A DNA stretch of 64,000 nucleotides, from contig CACIOK010000001.1 of NCBI GenBank assembly GCA_902588255.1, forward strand, positions 43,141-107,140, given 5' to 3'. The stretch comes from an uncultured Pelagibacteraceae bacterium (GTDB taxonomy: Bacteria; Pseudomonadota; Alphaproteobacteria; Pelagibacterales; Pelagibacteraceae). Under the pieces are notes generated by a model. The model saw only the letters and a program-made list of their open reading frames with translations, was not told the origin of the DNA and did not search any database. The position numbers and the translations under genes are program-made. This document shows positions 1-7,181 of this stretch, in pieces (positions within the stretch are counted from its first letter, which is position 1; the number at the start of each line of letters is the position of its first letter).

Positions 1-400
1 ACATATTCAACAGAGCTACATCAGTTGTAAGTTTTGAAATAAATTTACCAGTATGCATTTTATCAATATACTGAGTGTCTGAATAAATTAGAGATTTAAT
101 CATATCTTTTTGAACACTTGTTTTAACTTCTTCTCCAACATTTATCATAAGTAATTTGGCGATATAAACAGACAGCCCCTTTATGGCAAAAGCAACTATG
201 ATAAAAAAAGGTATTAAATAAATTAGAGTTTTATCCTTTTCTATAAAAATTTTTTCAATAGCAGGATCTAATAAATATGCAATAGCCGAAGTACTGCCTG
301 CAACCAGGAATGAAAGTAAAATGGCTAATAAAATTTTTTTTGCATGCTTAAGTGTGTAATCTTTATAAAGTCTTTTTATGATATCGATATCTTTAAACAT
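1..400 (-). CDS. ABC exporter, N-terminal membrane domain (partial, runs off the window)
   Basis: The frame is open from an ATG at 398-400 to the window edge, giving about 133 residues. The start reads MFKDIDIIKRLYKDY, followed by two strong hydrophobic segments (about residues 23-45 and 62-82), then TSVQKDMIKSLIYSD and the segment HTGKFISKLTTDV. That last stretch matches the coupling-helix region of MsbA-type half-transporters (typically F-x5-G-x3-S-R). The ATPase domain would lie outside the window. The substrate cannot be read; lipid A or phospholipid export (MsbA-like) is a family-level guess. Its start overlaps the stop of the downstream ubiA by 8 bases. Confidence 0.8.
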   Translation of the reverse strand, partial: MFKDIDIIKRLYKDYTLKHAKKILLAILLSFLVAGSTSAIAYLLDPAIEKIFIEKDKTLIYLIPFFIIVAFAIKGLSVYIAKLLMINVGEEVKTSVQKDMIKSLIYSDTQYIDKMHTGKFISKLTTDVALLNM

Positions 401-1265
401 TAAAAAGCTTTCCAATTAAAATATTTATAAAAATCAAAAATCCAAAAAAATTGTTACTTTTAAAAATTTTTAAACAATTATCAGTATCATTTAATCTGAA
501 TTTTTTTATTTGATAAAAAAATAAATGAAAAATAGGAACTGATAAGAAAAAATAAAAAAAATAACTAAATTTCATATATATCCCTACCGTTAGTATAGAT
601 AACATAAATATTAAATAACATATTATTAAAAATAAATTTGGATTCTTTTTAAATTTTATAGAAGTTGATTTTACACCTATTATTTCATCATCTTTTAAGT
701 CTTGATATCCATATATTGTGTCGTAACCAAGTGTCCAAAATATGGCTCCTAAATAAAATACTATAGGTATGATATCTAAATTATTTTTTACAGCTACCCA
801 GCCAAGAATTAGACCATAGTTAAATGTAATTCCTAAAAATAATTGAGGCCAATAGGTAAATCTCTTCATCAAAGGGTAAGTAAAGGCTAAAGGCATAGAT
901 CCTAAAGCAAGTAAAATTGTGTAAATATTAAAATTAACTAATACTAGAAGAGCTAGCAAACATAGCATTGCAGTATATACCAAGGCTAATCTTATTGAGA
1001 TTTTTCCTGCAGCGATAGGTCTATTTTTGGTTCTTGAAACTTTTTTATCAAATTCTTTATCTGATATATCGTTTACTATACAGCCAGCTGATCTCATTAA
1101 AATTGATCCCAGCAAAAACAAAAATAGATAAAAAAAATAATTATCAAGATTATTTGTAAAATCAAATGCAATTGTTAGACCCCATGCGCAAGGCCAAAAT
1201 AACAGCATAAAACCTATTGGCTTTTTTAATCTTGTAAGTTCTATAAAAAGATTTAGCTGATTCAT
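393..1265 (-). CDS. ubiA: 4-hydroxybenzoate polyprenyltransferase UbiA
   Basis: UbiA attaches the polyprenyl tail to 4-hydroxybenzoate in the membrane, an early committed step of ubiquinone synthesis. The 290-residue protein is almost entirely hydrophobic helices. It carries both Asp-rich motifs of the superfamily: NDISDKEFDKKVSRTKNRP at about 65-83 and YDTIYGYQDLKDDEIIG at about 181-197, which bind the prenyl diphosphate through Mg2+. The length is typical for UbiA and the second motif fits UbiA better than MenA or heme O synthase. It is transcribed with or just before the partial ABC exporter. The 43-base gap to the divergent DUF2721 gene must hold any promoter. Confidence 0.93.
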   Translation of the reverse strand: MNQLNLFIELTRLKKPIGFMLLFWPCAWGLTIAFDFTNNLDNYFFYLFLFLLGSILMRSAGCIVNDISDKEFDKKVSRTKNRPIAAGKISIRLALVYTAMLCLLALLVLVNFNIYTILLALGSMPLAFTYPLMKRFTYWPQLFLGITFNYGLILGWVAVKNNLDIIPIVFYLGAIFWTLGYDTIYGYQDLKDDEIIGVKSTSIKFKKNPNLFLIICYLIFMLSILTVGIYMKFSYFFYFFLSVPIFHLFFYQIKKFRLNDTDNCLKIFKSNNFFGFLIFINILIGKLFNV

Positions 1266-1317
1266 TAAATTTTACTTGTAAATAGCAAAGGCTAGATTCA
1301 TAATCAAATTGATTCGT

Positions 1318-1722
1318 ATGAATATAGATTATACCGTAACAGCTTTAATGTTTCCTGCTATACCATTGCTAATGAGCGTCTATAGCAACAGGTTTCACAC
1401 TCTTAGTAAATTAATAAGAGAGCTTCATGATGAACATGTTTATGAAAAGCATATACCCCCAGAATGGAAAAAACAGTTTATAAACCTTAGTAGCAGAATA
1501 TCAATTCTTAGATGGACAATAATGTTCGCTGCATTTGGTTTCTTATTCAATATGCTTACGGTCTTTGCTCTTTATCTTGATGAAGTATTTATAGCGAGAG
1601 TCATATTTGGATCATGCTGTTTATCTATGATAATTTCAATAATATTTTTTATCAGGGAAATTCAAACCTCAACTAATGCACTTAATTTGCATATGTCTGA
1701 CATGGATGTTAAAATAGATTAA
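1318..1722 (+). CDS. DUF2721 family membrane protein
   Basis: This is a small membrane protein with one N-terminal helix, a basic/acidic loop containing SNRFHTLSKLIRELHDEH, and two closely spaced C-terminal helices. This layout and the NR-x-L-IR-L-E/D pattern are characteristic of DUF2721, whose function is unknown. I start it at the ATG at 1318. The frame also offers TTG at 1309, but no ribosome site favours it. Its stop interlocks with the stop of the convergent quinone oxidoreductase in the shared TTAA at 1719-1722. Confidence 0.75.
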   Translation: MNIDYTVTALMFPAIPLLMSVYSNRFHTLSKLIRELHDEHVYEKHIPPEWKKQFINLSSRISILRWTIMFAAFGFLFNMLTVFALYLDEVFIARVIFGSCCLSMIISIIFFIREIQTSTNALNLHMSDMDVKID

Positions 1723-2693
1723 TTTGGAACTATAATTGCTGGTCCTAAAATTTTTCGAGACTCTAAATCTTTATGAGCCTCAACAACATTATCTAAGCTA
1801 TATTTTTTAAAAATTTCAATTTTAATTTTACCAGTTTCAATTTTTTCAAATAATAATTTTGCACCTTCTTCAATTTGTTTCTTTGTTCCTAAATAATGTT
1901 GCATTGAAGGTCGAACAAGATACAAGCCTTTTGGTTGAAGTAGCTTGGGAACATTTACATCAGATAAAGGTCCAGAAGCATTTCCAAAAGATACCATCAT
2001 ACCTCTTATCTCTAAGCAGTTTAATGATCCTTCAAACGTATTTTTCCCAACTCCATCATAAACAACAGGAACACCTTTTTCAGCTGTAATTTCTAAAACT
2101 TTTTTTGAAAAATTTTCTTTGTTATAATTTATAACTTCGTCATAACCATAACTTTTTGCTTTACTTATTTTTTCGTCAGATCCTACAGTTCCTATAACTT
2201 TACATCCCAGAGATTTTGCCCATTGACCAAATATTTGACCAACGCCACCTGCTGCTGCATGAAACAGTATAGTTTGACCTGATTTGACCGGATAAGTTTT
2301 GTGTAATAAATAAAAAGTTGTTAAGCCTTTAGTCATTAACGTTGCAGCTACTTCAAGATCAATACCATCAGGAACTTTTACGATATTTTTAGTTGGATAA
2401 TTTCTATGTGTTGAGTAAGCCCCAAGAGGCATTCCTGCGTAAGAAACTTTATCACCAACTTTAAATTCTTTTACATTTGATCCAATTTCTTTAATTATTC
2501 CTGCACCTTCAGCTCCAATTCCAGATGGAAGTTTTAAAGGATAAAGTCCCGATCTATGATAAGTGTCAATATAATTTAGGCCTATAGCCTTATGTTCTAT
2601 CGTAACTTCATCTTCTTTAGGTTTGCTAAGTTTTATGTCTTTTATTTCTAGTACTTCTGGACCACCATTTTTTGAAATTTGGATAGCTTTCAT
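1719..2693 (-). CDS. qor: NADPH:quinone oxidoreductase (zeta-crystallin / QOR type)
   Basis: A zinc-independent member of the medium-chain dehydrogenase/reductase family, expected to reduce quinones or similar electrophiles with NADPH in the cytoplasm. The 324-residue protein has an N-terminal GroES-like domain (GLNYIDTYHRSGLYPLKLP near 38-56, GAEGAG near 60) and a Rossmann domain with AAGGVG at 147-152. The cysteine and histidine ligands of catalytic-zinc alcohol dehydrogenases are absent, and the length matches E. coli Qor. It is the last gene of a four-gene operon and overlaps the pirin gene by 4 bases, implying coupled translation. The real substrate is unknown. Confidence 0.88.
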   Translation of the reverse strand: MKAIQISKNGGPEVLEIKDIKLSKPKEDEVTIEHKAIGLNYIDTYHRSGLYPLKLPSGIGAEGAGIIKEIGSNVKEFKVGDKVSYAGMPLGAYSTHRNYPTKNIVKVPDGIDLEVAATLMTKGLTTFYLLHKTYPVKSGQTILFHAAAGGVGQIFGQWAKSLGCKVIGTVGSDEKISKAKSYGYDEVINYNKENFSKKVLEITAEKGVPVVYDGVGKNTFEGSLNCLEIRGMMVSFGNASGPLSDVNVPKLLQPKGLYLVRPSMQHYLGTKKQIEEGAKLLFEKIETGKIKIEIFKKYSLDNVVEAHKDLESRKILGPAIIVPN

Positions 2694-3526
2694 TTTACAA
2701 AAGTTCCATTATGATAATCATTAACAGCCTCAAGTATTTCTGATTTTGTATTCATAACAAACGGACCACCTCTCGCAATTTCTTCATTAATAGGTTTTCC
2801 AGAAATAAGCAAGAATTTTGAATTTAATTTACTTTTAATTTTAAGTTCTTCACCTTTAGTTAACAATATTAGAGTGGACCTTTTAACAGTATTATGTTTT
2901 TTTTCTCCAATTATTATTTCTCCATCAACAAGATAAACAAAAGAATTATGAGTAGTTGGTAGTTTAAAATGAAATTCTTTACCTTTTTTTAATTCTACAT
3001 CAAAATAGATTGGTTCTACATTGTGCTCTTTTATCGGTCCTTCAGCATTTTGAAATTTTCCTGCTATTGTTTTTACTTCTTTATCTTCATCCTTATAAAC
3101 TTTCACTTCATTAGCATTAATATAAATATAGTCAGGTTTACTCATTTTAAGTTTAGCTGGCATATTTATCCATAATTGAAACCCTTGAAGCTTTCCACCA
3201 GACATTGCTGGCATTTCAGAGTGTATTATACCACTTCCAGTTTTCATCCATTGAACGTCTCCAGCTTTCATTCTTCCTTTTGCTCCGGTACTATCCTGAT
3301 GTTCAAATTCTCCATGCAACATATAAGTTACTGTTTCAATTCCTCTGTGAGGGTGGGCAGGAAAACCACCAATATAATCATCTTTATCTTCTGATCCAAA
3401 TTCATCTAACATTAAAAAAGGATCAAAATAGTTAGGTTCAACACCAATACTTCTTTTTAATTTAACTCCAGCACCATCAGATGCCTGAATTGGATTAATA
3501 ATTCTATTTACTTCAATTTTTTTCAA
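2690..3526 (-). CDS. pirin family protein (bicupin)
   Basis: Pirins are bicupin metalloproteins; some have quercetinase-like dioxygenase activity and others act as redox-dependent modulators. The 278-residue length is typical. The N-terminal cupin carries the metal ligands in the expected places: H58 and H60 in AHPHRG, and H102 and E104 in IHSEMP. An Fe or similar metal site is therefore predicted. The C-terminal pirin domain contains the typical end motif IARGGPFVMNT. The gene starts one base after the DoxX stop and overlaps qor by 4 bases. The pairing with DoxX and a quinone reductase suggests a role in oxidative or electrophile stress, but the substrate is not readable. Confidence 0.9.
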   Translation of the reverse strand: MKKIEVNRIINPIQASDGAGVKLKRSIGVEPNYFDPFLMLDEFGSEDKDDYIGGFPAHPHRGIETVTYMLHGEFEHQDSTGAKGRMKAGDVQWMKTGSGIIHSEMPAMSGGKLQGFQLWINMPAKLKMSKPDYIYINANEVKVYKDEDKEVKTIAGKFQNAEGPIKEHNVEPIYFDVELKKGKEFHFKLPTTHNSFVYLVDGEIIIGEKKHNTVKRSTLILLTKGEELKIKSKLNSKFLLISGKPINEEIARGGPFVMNTKSEILEAVNDYHNGTFVK

Positions 3527-3952
3527 TTATTTATTTCCTTTAATTAAAAAATATAAAGCAATTATAAAAAGAAAAATTTGTTCACTGGTAAATAGCTTTG
3601 TTGTAATGAACCAATCTCTATGAGCTAATGCAAAAGCATTAATCATAACAATAGTAATAGCTAATGCGCTTACTCTCGTCATTAGATTACCAATAGAACC
3701 TTTTATAAGGCCGCCAATAATTAAAAATAATCCAGCTCCTAATTCAGTAAGTGCAACAAACGATGCAAGAAAAGGAGAAAAACCAAAATATTCTATCAAA
3801 ACTTCTGGTGGCAATGGAAATTTACTTAACCCATGAATACTAAAAGCTATCCCAAGACCCAATCTTATTAACCAAGGAGATAAAAATTGTAAGCTTGAAA
3901 AAAACTTATTTAACTTATTATCTAATTTATCCATATCTTTTTTTATCCACAT
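3527..3952 (-). CDS. DoxX family membrane protein
   Basis: An inner-membrane protein of four hydrophobic helices related to the DoxD/DoxX subunit of thiosulfate:quinone oxidoreductase. Recognisable features are the start of helix 1 (LIRLGLGIAFSIHGLSKF), followed by EYFGFSPFLASFVALTELGAGLFLIIGG, shown here in two parts (EYFGFSPF; LTELGAGLFLIIGG). The 141-residue size fits. The ATG at 3950-3952 overlaps the previous gene by 10 bases; an internal ATG at 3932-3934 (residue 7) would leave an 8-base gap and is an equally good start. Within this operon it probably passes electrons to or from the quinone pool, which is inference. Confidence 0.85.
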   Translation of the reverse strand: MWIKKDMDKLDNKLNKFFSSLQFLSPWLIRLGLGIAFSIHGLSKFPLPPEVLIEYFGFSPFLASFVALTELGAGLFLIIGGLIKGSIGNLMTRVSALAITIVMINAFALAHRDWFITTKLFTSEQIFLFIIALYFLIKGNK

Positions 3953-4134
3953 CTATTACAACGAATTGTTGCAAACATTTCATCCCACTCAGAATCTTTT
4001 TCTTCAACATAATCAAGAAGACATCTGAGAGCCTTAGATTTGTCTGGCAAATCGTATTTTTCCACTATTTGATCAAGCAATTTTTTTGAGTCTGAATTTA
4101 TCTCAAAAGAAACATCTATTTTATCACCAGCCAT
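3943..4134 (-). CDS. small helix-rich protein with C-terminal CxxC, possible ribbon-helix-helix fold
   Basis: A 63-residue protein heading the redox operon. I do not recognise a named family. The N-terminal part (IDVSFEINSDSKKLLDQIVEKY) resembles a beta strand followed by a helix, and LPDKSKALRCLLDYVEEKD a second helix, the order found in MetJ/Arc-type ribbon-helix-helix regulators. The chain ends with IRCNRCG, placing cysteines at 59 and 62. It is a real gene judging by the very good ribosome site (4141-4145) and the consensus promoter upstream (4167-4196). A redox- or metal-sensing regulator of the operon is a reasonable hypothesis but is not shown. Confidence 0.65.
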   Translation of the reverse strand: MAGDKIDVSFEINSDSKKLLDQIVEKYDLPDKSKALRCLLDYVEEKDSEWDEMFATIRCNRCG

Positions 4135-4140
4135 TATTTT

Positions 4141-4145
4141 CTCCT
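4141..4145 (-). promoter_or_regulatory. strong Shine-Dalgarno site of the small CxxC protein
   Basis: On the minus strand the sequence reads AAAGGAGAAAATAATG. AGGAG lies at 4145-4141, six bases before the ATG at 4134. It is one of the best ribosome sites in the window, where most genes have none visible, and it fixes the start of the 63-residue protein. Confidence 0.75.
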
Positions 4146-4166
4146 TTAATTAATTTAATAAACTCT

Positions 4167-4196
4167 ATTATATTTAAATTTTTTTACACATGCCAA
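4167..4196 (-). promoter_or_regulatory. sigma70-type promoter of the DoxX-pirin-qor operon
   Basis: On the minus strand TTGGCA (4196-4191) is followed after 18 bases by a perfect TATAAT (4172-4167). The ATG of the first gene is about 33 bases further on, with its own ribosome site. The element lies in the 75-base gap after the HAD hydrolase gene, so it would drive the small CxxC protein, DoxX, pirin and qor as a unit. Confidence 0.6.
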
Positions 4197-4209
4197 AAGA
4201 GCGCTACTA

Positions 4210-4872
4210 TTAGACAATATCAAGTAATTGATTTAAGTTTTTAACTTCATCTTTAGGCTTGTAGTCAAGATTATCAAAAATACTATTATTTCTGTTTACC
4301 CAAATAGAACTATAACCATAATTTCCTCCACCAGAAATATCCCACGTATTTGCACTTAAAAATACAACCTCTTCTTTTTGTATTTTATATTTTTTAATTG
4401 GCATGTCATAAACTTTTGCGTCTGGCTTATAAATTCCAACTTCTTCAATCGAAAAAATATCATCAAATATATTATCCAGATTATTACTTTTGACTAATTC
4501 ATTAAGAAGAGCAGGTGTTCCATTTGAGAGAATTGCAAGTTTATAATTTTTTTCTTTCAATTTATTTAAAACATCTTTTACCTCTGGAAATGTGTTTAGA
4601 ACTTTATATAAATTTAAAAGTTCATTTTTCATTGCTTTATCTATTTTAAATGTATTCATTGATTTTTCTAAACTATCCTCAGTAACTTGCCAAAAGTCTT
4701 TATGTCTTTTCATTAAACTTCTAAGCCAAGTATATTCTAATTGAGTAGTTCGCCAGAAATTTGCAAAACCTTCCCACTTATCACCAATTTTGTCTTTACA
4801 TTTTTCTGCAGCGGAATTTACATCAAATAATGTTCCGTAAGCGTCAAAAATTATTGCTTTAACATTTTTCAT
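4210..4872 (-). CDS. HAD hydrolase, haloacid dehalogenase type II
   Basis: A cytoplasmic HAD-superfamily hydrolase most like (S)-2-haloacid dehalogenases, which remove halide from 2-haloalkanoates through an aspartyl ester. The nucleophile is D10 in IIFDAYGTLFDV, where the Tyr after the Asp-Ala is typical of this subfamily. Motif 2 is LSNGTP, the lysine motif is GIYKPD, and the final block FLSANTWDISGGGNYGYSS followed by WVNR is the dehalogenase form of motif 3. The 220-residue length fits. Many such proteins act on other substrates, so activity on halo-acids is family-based. Its start is only 17 bases from the divergent rsmE start. Confidence 0.82.
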   Translation of the reverse strand: MKNVKAIIFDAYGTLFDVNSAAEKCKDKIGDKWEGFANFWRTTQLEYTWLRSLMKRHKDFWQVTEDSLEKSMNTFKIDKAMKNELLNLYKVLNTFPEVKDVLNKLKEKNYKLAILSNGTPALLNELVKSNNLDNIFDDIFSIEEVGIYKPDAKVYDMPIKKYKIQKEEVVFLSANTWDISGGGNYGYSSIWVNRNNSIFDNLDYKPKDEVKNLNQLLDIV

Positions 4873-4889
4873 AAATTAATCTAAGAATT

Positions 4890-5600
4890 ATGAGCAATAT
4901 TAGATTATTTTTTCCAAAAAGTTTATCACTTAATTTAACTTCAAAGCTAGATAAACCACAATCTCACTATATTAGTAAAGTTATGAGAATTAAATCAAAT
5001 GAGGTTTTTTCTTTATTTAATAAGAGTGGAGAGTGGGAAGCAAAAATAAGTGAAATTTCAAAAGGAATAGTAGAATTTAATATTACTAAACAGCTAAGAC
5101 AAACCAAAAATAGTAAAGAAATATGGTTAGCTTTTTCACCAATTAAATCTAACTATTTTAATTTTATGATACAAAAGGCAACAGAATTAGGAGTGACCAA
5201 GTTTATACCAATTATTTTTGAGAGATCAGTCGTTAGAAAAATTAACAGCAATAGAATAGAAAAAATTATTATAGAGGCCTGTGAACAGTCAAATCGTATT
5301 GATATTCCCATGTTAGAAAAGTGTCAAAACCTAAAGAATTTTTTAGGAAAAAATAGTGCAAAAATAGAATTAATATTTACTGATCTAAATACTGAAAATA
5401 AAAAATTACACATAAAAAAACAAATAGATAAACCTATTTGTATTATTGTTGGACCCGAAGGAGATTTTTCTGAAAAAGAAAGAAAAGAGATTTTATCTTT
5501 TGAAGGTGTTAATAAAATTAAAATTAATGAAAATATTCTAAGATCAGAAACAGCAGTTATTTCAGCTTTATCAATCGTTAATTACGCTTATAATTTATAA
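4890..5600 (+). CDS. rsmE: 16S rRNA (uracil-1498-N3)-methyltransferase RsmE
   Basis: RsmE methylates U1498 of 16S rRNA late in 30S assembly using S-adenosylmethionine. The 236-residue protein has the N-terminal PUA-like part (SHYISKVMRIKSNEVFSLF) and the SPOUT domain whose trefoil knot is seen in KATELGVTKFIPI, IIVGPEGDFSEKE and LRSETAVISALSIV. These are the standard RsmE signatures. The last six bases overlap the end of the convergent SCO gene. The start is the first ATG after the HAD start region. Confidence 0.93.
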   Translation: MSNIRLFFPKSLSLNLTSKLDKPQSHYISKVMRIKSNEVFSLFNKSGEWEAKISEISKGIVEFNITKQLRQTKNSKEIWLAFSPIKSNYFNFMIQKATELGVTKFIPIIFERSVVRKINSNRIEKIIIEACEQSNRIDIPMLEKCQNLKNFLGKNSAKIELIFTDLNTENKKLHIKKQIDKPICIIVGPEGDFSEKERKEILSFEGVNKIKINENILRSETAVISALSIVNYAYNL

Positions 5601-6179
5601 ATATTTTTTAATTATTTTTAAAGATTTTTTAATATCATCTCGATGAGATATTCTAGCAACATATTTTCCATCTTTGAGCAATATAACAGGAGAACTATGG
5701 TCTATGTTATATTCACCATTTTCTGTAAATACTTTTTGGCTCATGATCCCCCAAGACTTGTAAAGTAAAAATATTTTTTCTTTTTCTCCAGTAATTCCTA
5801 CAAAATTATTTTCATAAGAACTTAAATAATCTTTAATAACCTCGGGTGTATCTCTTTCTGGATCAACACTAACAAAAAATAATTTTATTTGTTCTTTATC
5901 TTTTTTCAACTTATCTAAAACAATATCCATTTTGTTTAACGTCATTGGGCAAACATCTGGACAATTTGTGAATCCAAAAAAAATTGCCGTTAAGGGTCCA
6001 TTGAATGACTTTTCATTGATGACATTATTATTCATATCTTTGAGAGAAAATTCTGAACCTTTAAAAGATGCGACATAATCATCTTTTTTAGACTGTGTTG
6101 ACAAGAAGATAGGAAGCATGACAAATATAAAGATTACCAAGCAACCGCAGATTACAATTATAGATGTTTTTATTTTCAT
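5595..6179 (-). CDS. SCO1/SenC/PrrC-family copper chaperone for cytochrome oxidase
   Basis: SCO proteins deliver copper to, or keep reduced, the CuA site of cytochrome oxidase subunit II. The 194-residue protein has an N-terminal membrane anchor (about residues 6-27) and a thioredoxin-like domain exposed to the periplasm. The copper ligands are present: C73 and C77 in TNCPDVCP and H161 in NIDHSSP. Its location beside the cox cluster supports this role. It is divergent from the subunit III-like gene with 36 bases between them. Confidence 0.92.
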   Translation of the reverse strand: MKIKTSIIVICGCLVIFIFVMLPIFLSTQSKKDDYVASFKGSEFSLKDMNNNVINEKSFNGPLTAIFFGFTNCPDVCPMTLNKMDIVLDKLKKDKEQIKLFFVSVDPERDTPEVIKDYLSSYENNFVGITGEKEKIFLLYKSWGIMSQKVFTENGEYNIDHSSPVILLKDGKYVARISHRDDIKKSLKIIKKYL

Positions 6180-6215
6180 TATTGATTAAATTATATTTGT
6201 GATTATATAAAATTT

Positions 6216-6896
6216 ATGAGCAACTTAATAAAGAAACTTTTTGGCACATTATTACAAAAACCTTGGGATAAAGACCAGATGGTCTTGGATACATCTCACA
6301 CAGGTAAAACTTTTGATATTTCATCACAAAAATCTGCAGTAATAATTATATTTGGTATCGCAACAGTTTTATTCAGTTTAATTTTTACCGCTTACATTTA
6401 TTCTATACCTCCAGGCCAAGACACAATGTATTTATTAAAACCAAATTTACTTTGGGCAAATACTATAATTCTTTTTTTTGTAGCATATTTTTTTAGTAGA
6501 ATTACTAAAGATTTAGAAAAAAAAGAAACTTCAAAAATTAAAAAAAATCTAATAATTGTTGGAGGGCTAAGTTATATATTTCTTTTTGGACAATTGATTT
6601 TTTGGACACAATTAATGAAAAGTGGAAACTATGTAACAACTAATACCTATTTCTCATCTTTTTATATATTTACAGCAATTCACGGATTACATCTTTTAGG
6701 TGGATTATTTTTTTGGGGAAAAGTTTCTTCTAGAGTTCTTAAATTAGAACAAAATAAAATCTTAGACGAGGAAAAAAATATTTCAGCACTCTCTTGGTAT
6801 TGGACCTTTTTACTAATTGTATGGCTAGGTTTTTTTCTTATGATTTATGTTTTTAATGATACATTTATAGATTGGTGTAAATCATTAGTTTCTTAA
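6216..6896 (+). CDS. heme-copper oxidase subunit III-like membrane protein (extra copy)
   Basis: A 226-residue membrane protein of the cytochrome oxidase subunit III family. Support comes from FTAIHGLHLLGGLFFWG, which matches the conserved F-x-x-x-H-G-x-H family motif, and from the final SWYWTFLLIVWLGFF segment. The helices are preceded by a 35-residue hydrophilic N-terminus containing DMVLDTSHTGKT-like sequence (MVLDTSHTGK). The canonical subunit III gene lies at 9910-10620, so this is a second and more divergent copy. It may be part of the oxidase, an assembly factor or a subunit of a different complex. It is not obviously in the main operon, since a minus-strand gene lies between. Confidence 0.78.
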   Translation: MSNLIKKLFGTLLQKPWDKDQMVLDTSHTGKTFDISSQKSAVIIIFGIATVLFSLIFTAYIYSIPPGQDTMYLLKPNLLWANTIILFFVAYFFSRITKDLEKKETSKIKKNLIIVGGLSYIFLFGQLIFWTQLMKSGNYVTTNTYFSSFYIFTAIHGLHLLGGLFFWGKVSSRVLKLEQNKILDEEKNISALSWYWTFLLIVWLGFFLMIYVFNDTFIDWCKSLVS

Positions 6897-6900
6897 GAGT

Positions 6901-7092
6901 TTAAAGAAATAAAACTAAAATAGCCCCAACTACAGCAATTATAATTAATAATATATTTACGGACTTTAAATATCTTTTTGTTTCAGGCTTTACTTTATCT
7001 TTTGAAAATGCTCCTGCTCCAAAAGATATTACAAAGAAGAAAAGTAAAACTAAAACGAGTATTGTTATTAATATTCCAATTTTGCTAAGCAT
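6901..7092 (-). CDS. small two-helix membrane protein, unknown
   Basis: A 63-residue protein with two hydrophobic helices (about 5-27 and 45-62) joined by a charged loop SKDKVKPETKRYLKS. I recognise no family. It faces the cox operon across an 89-base gap containing the cox promoter and ends 4 bases after the stop of the subunit III-like gene. The charge pattern, with a lysine/arginine-rich loop, predicts both termini outside and the loop in the cytoplasm. Reality as a gene is supported by its clear membrane-protein composition and by the lack of any better reading of this stretch. Confidence 0.55.
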   Translation of the reverse strand: MLSKIGILITILVLVLLFFFVISFGAGAFSKDKVKPETKRYLKSVNILLIIIAVVGAILVLFL

Positions 7093-7130
7093 ATTATTGT
7101 TGATTATATTAGTTTATTTCAATAATTTTC

Positions 7131-7160
7131 ATGACATTTTGTCATAGGTAATTATATAAT
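7131..7160 (+). promoter_or_regulatory. cox operon promoter with overlapping palindromic operator
   Basis: ATGACA (7131-7136, 5 of 6 to the -35 consensus) and a perfect TATAAT (7155-7160) are 18 bases apart, placing transcription start near 7167 and the coxB ATG at 7182. A perfect inverted repeat ATGACATTTTGTCAT occupies 7131-7145, centred on the spacer side of the -35 element. That is a typical operator position. No ribosome site is visible in the short leader. Confidence 0.55.
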
Positions 7161-7181
7161 ATTTATTCTATATAAACGTAT

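Noticed and set aside
3176-3435. Two plus-strand frames opposite the pirin gene
   Set aside because: The pirin frame has all family ligands; the opposite frames have no ribosome site, no known motif and begin inside the cupin.
4135-4209. Small RNA or tRNA in the gap
   Set aside because: No cloverleaf or stable stem can be drawn; the content is explained by a promoter and ribosome site.
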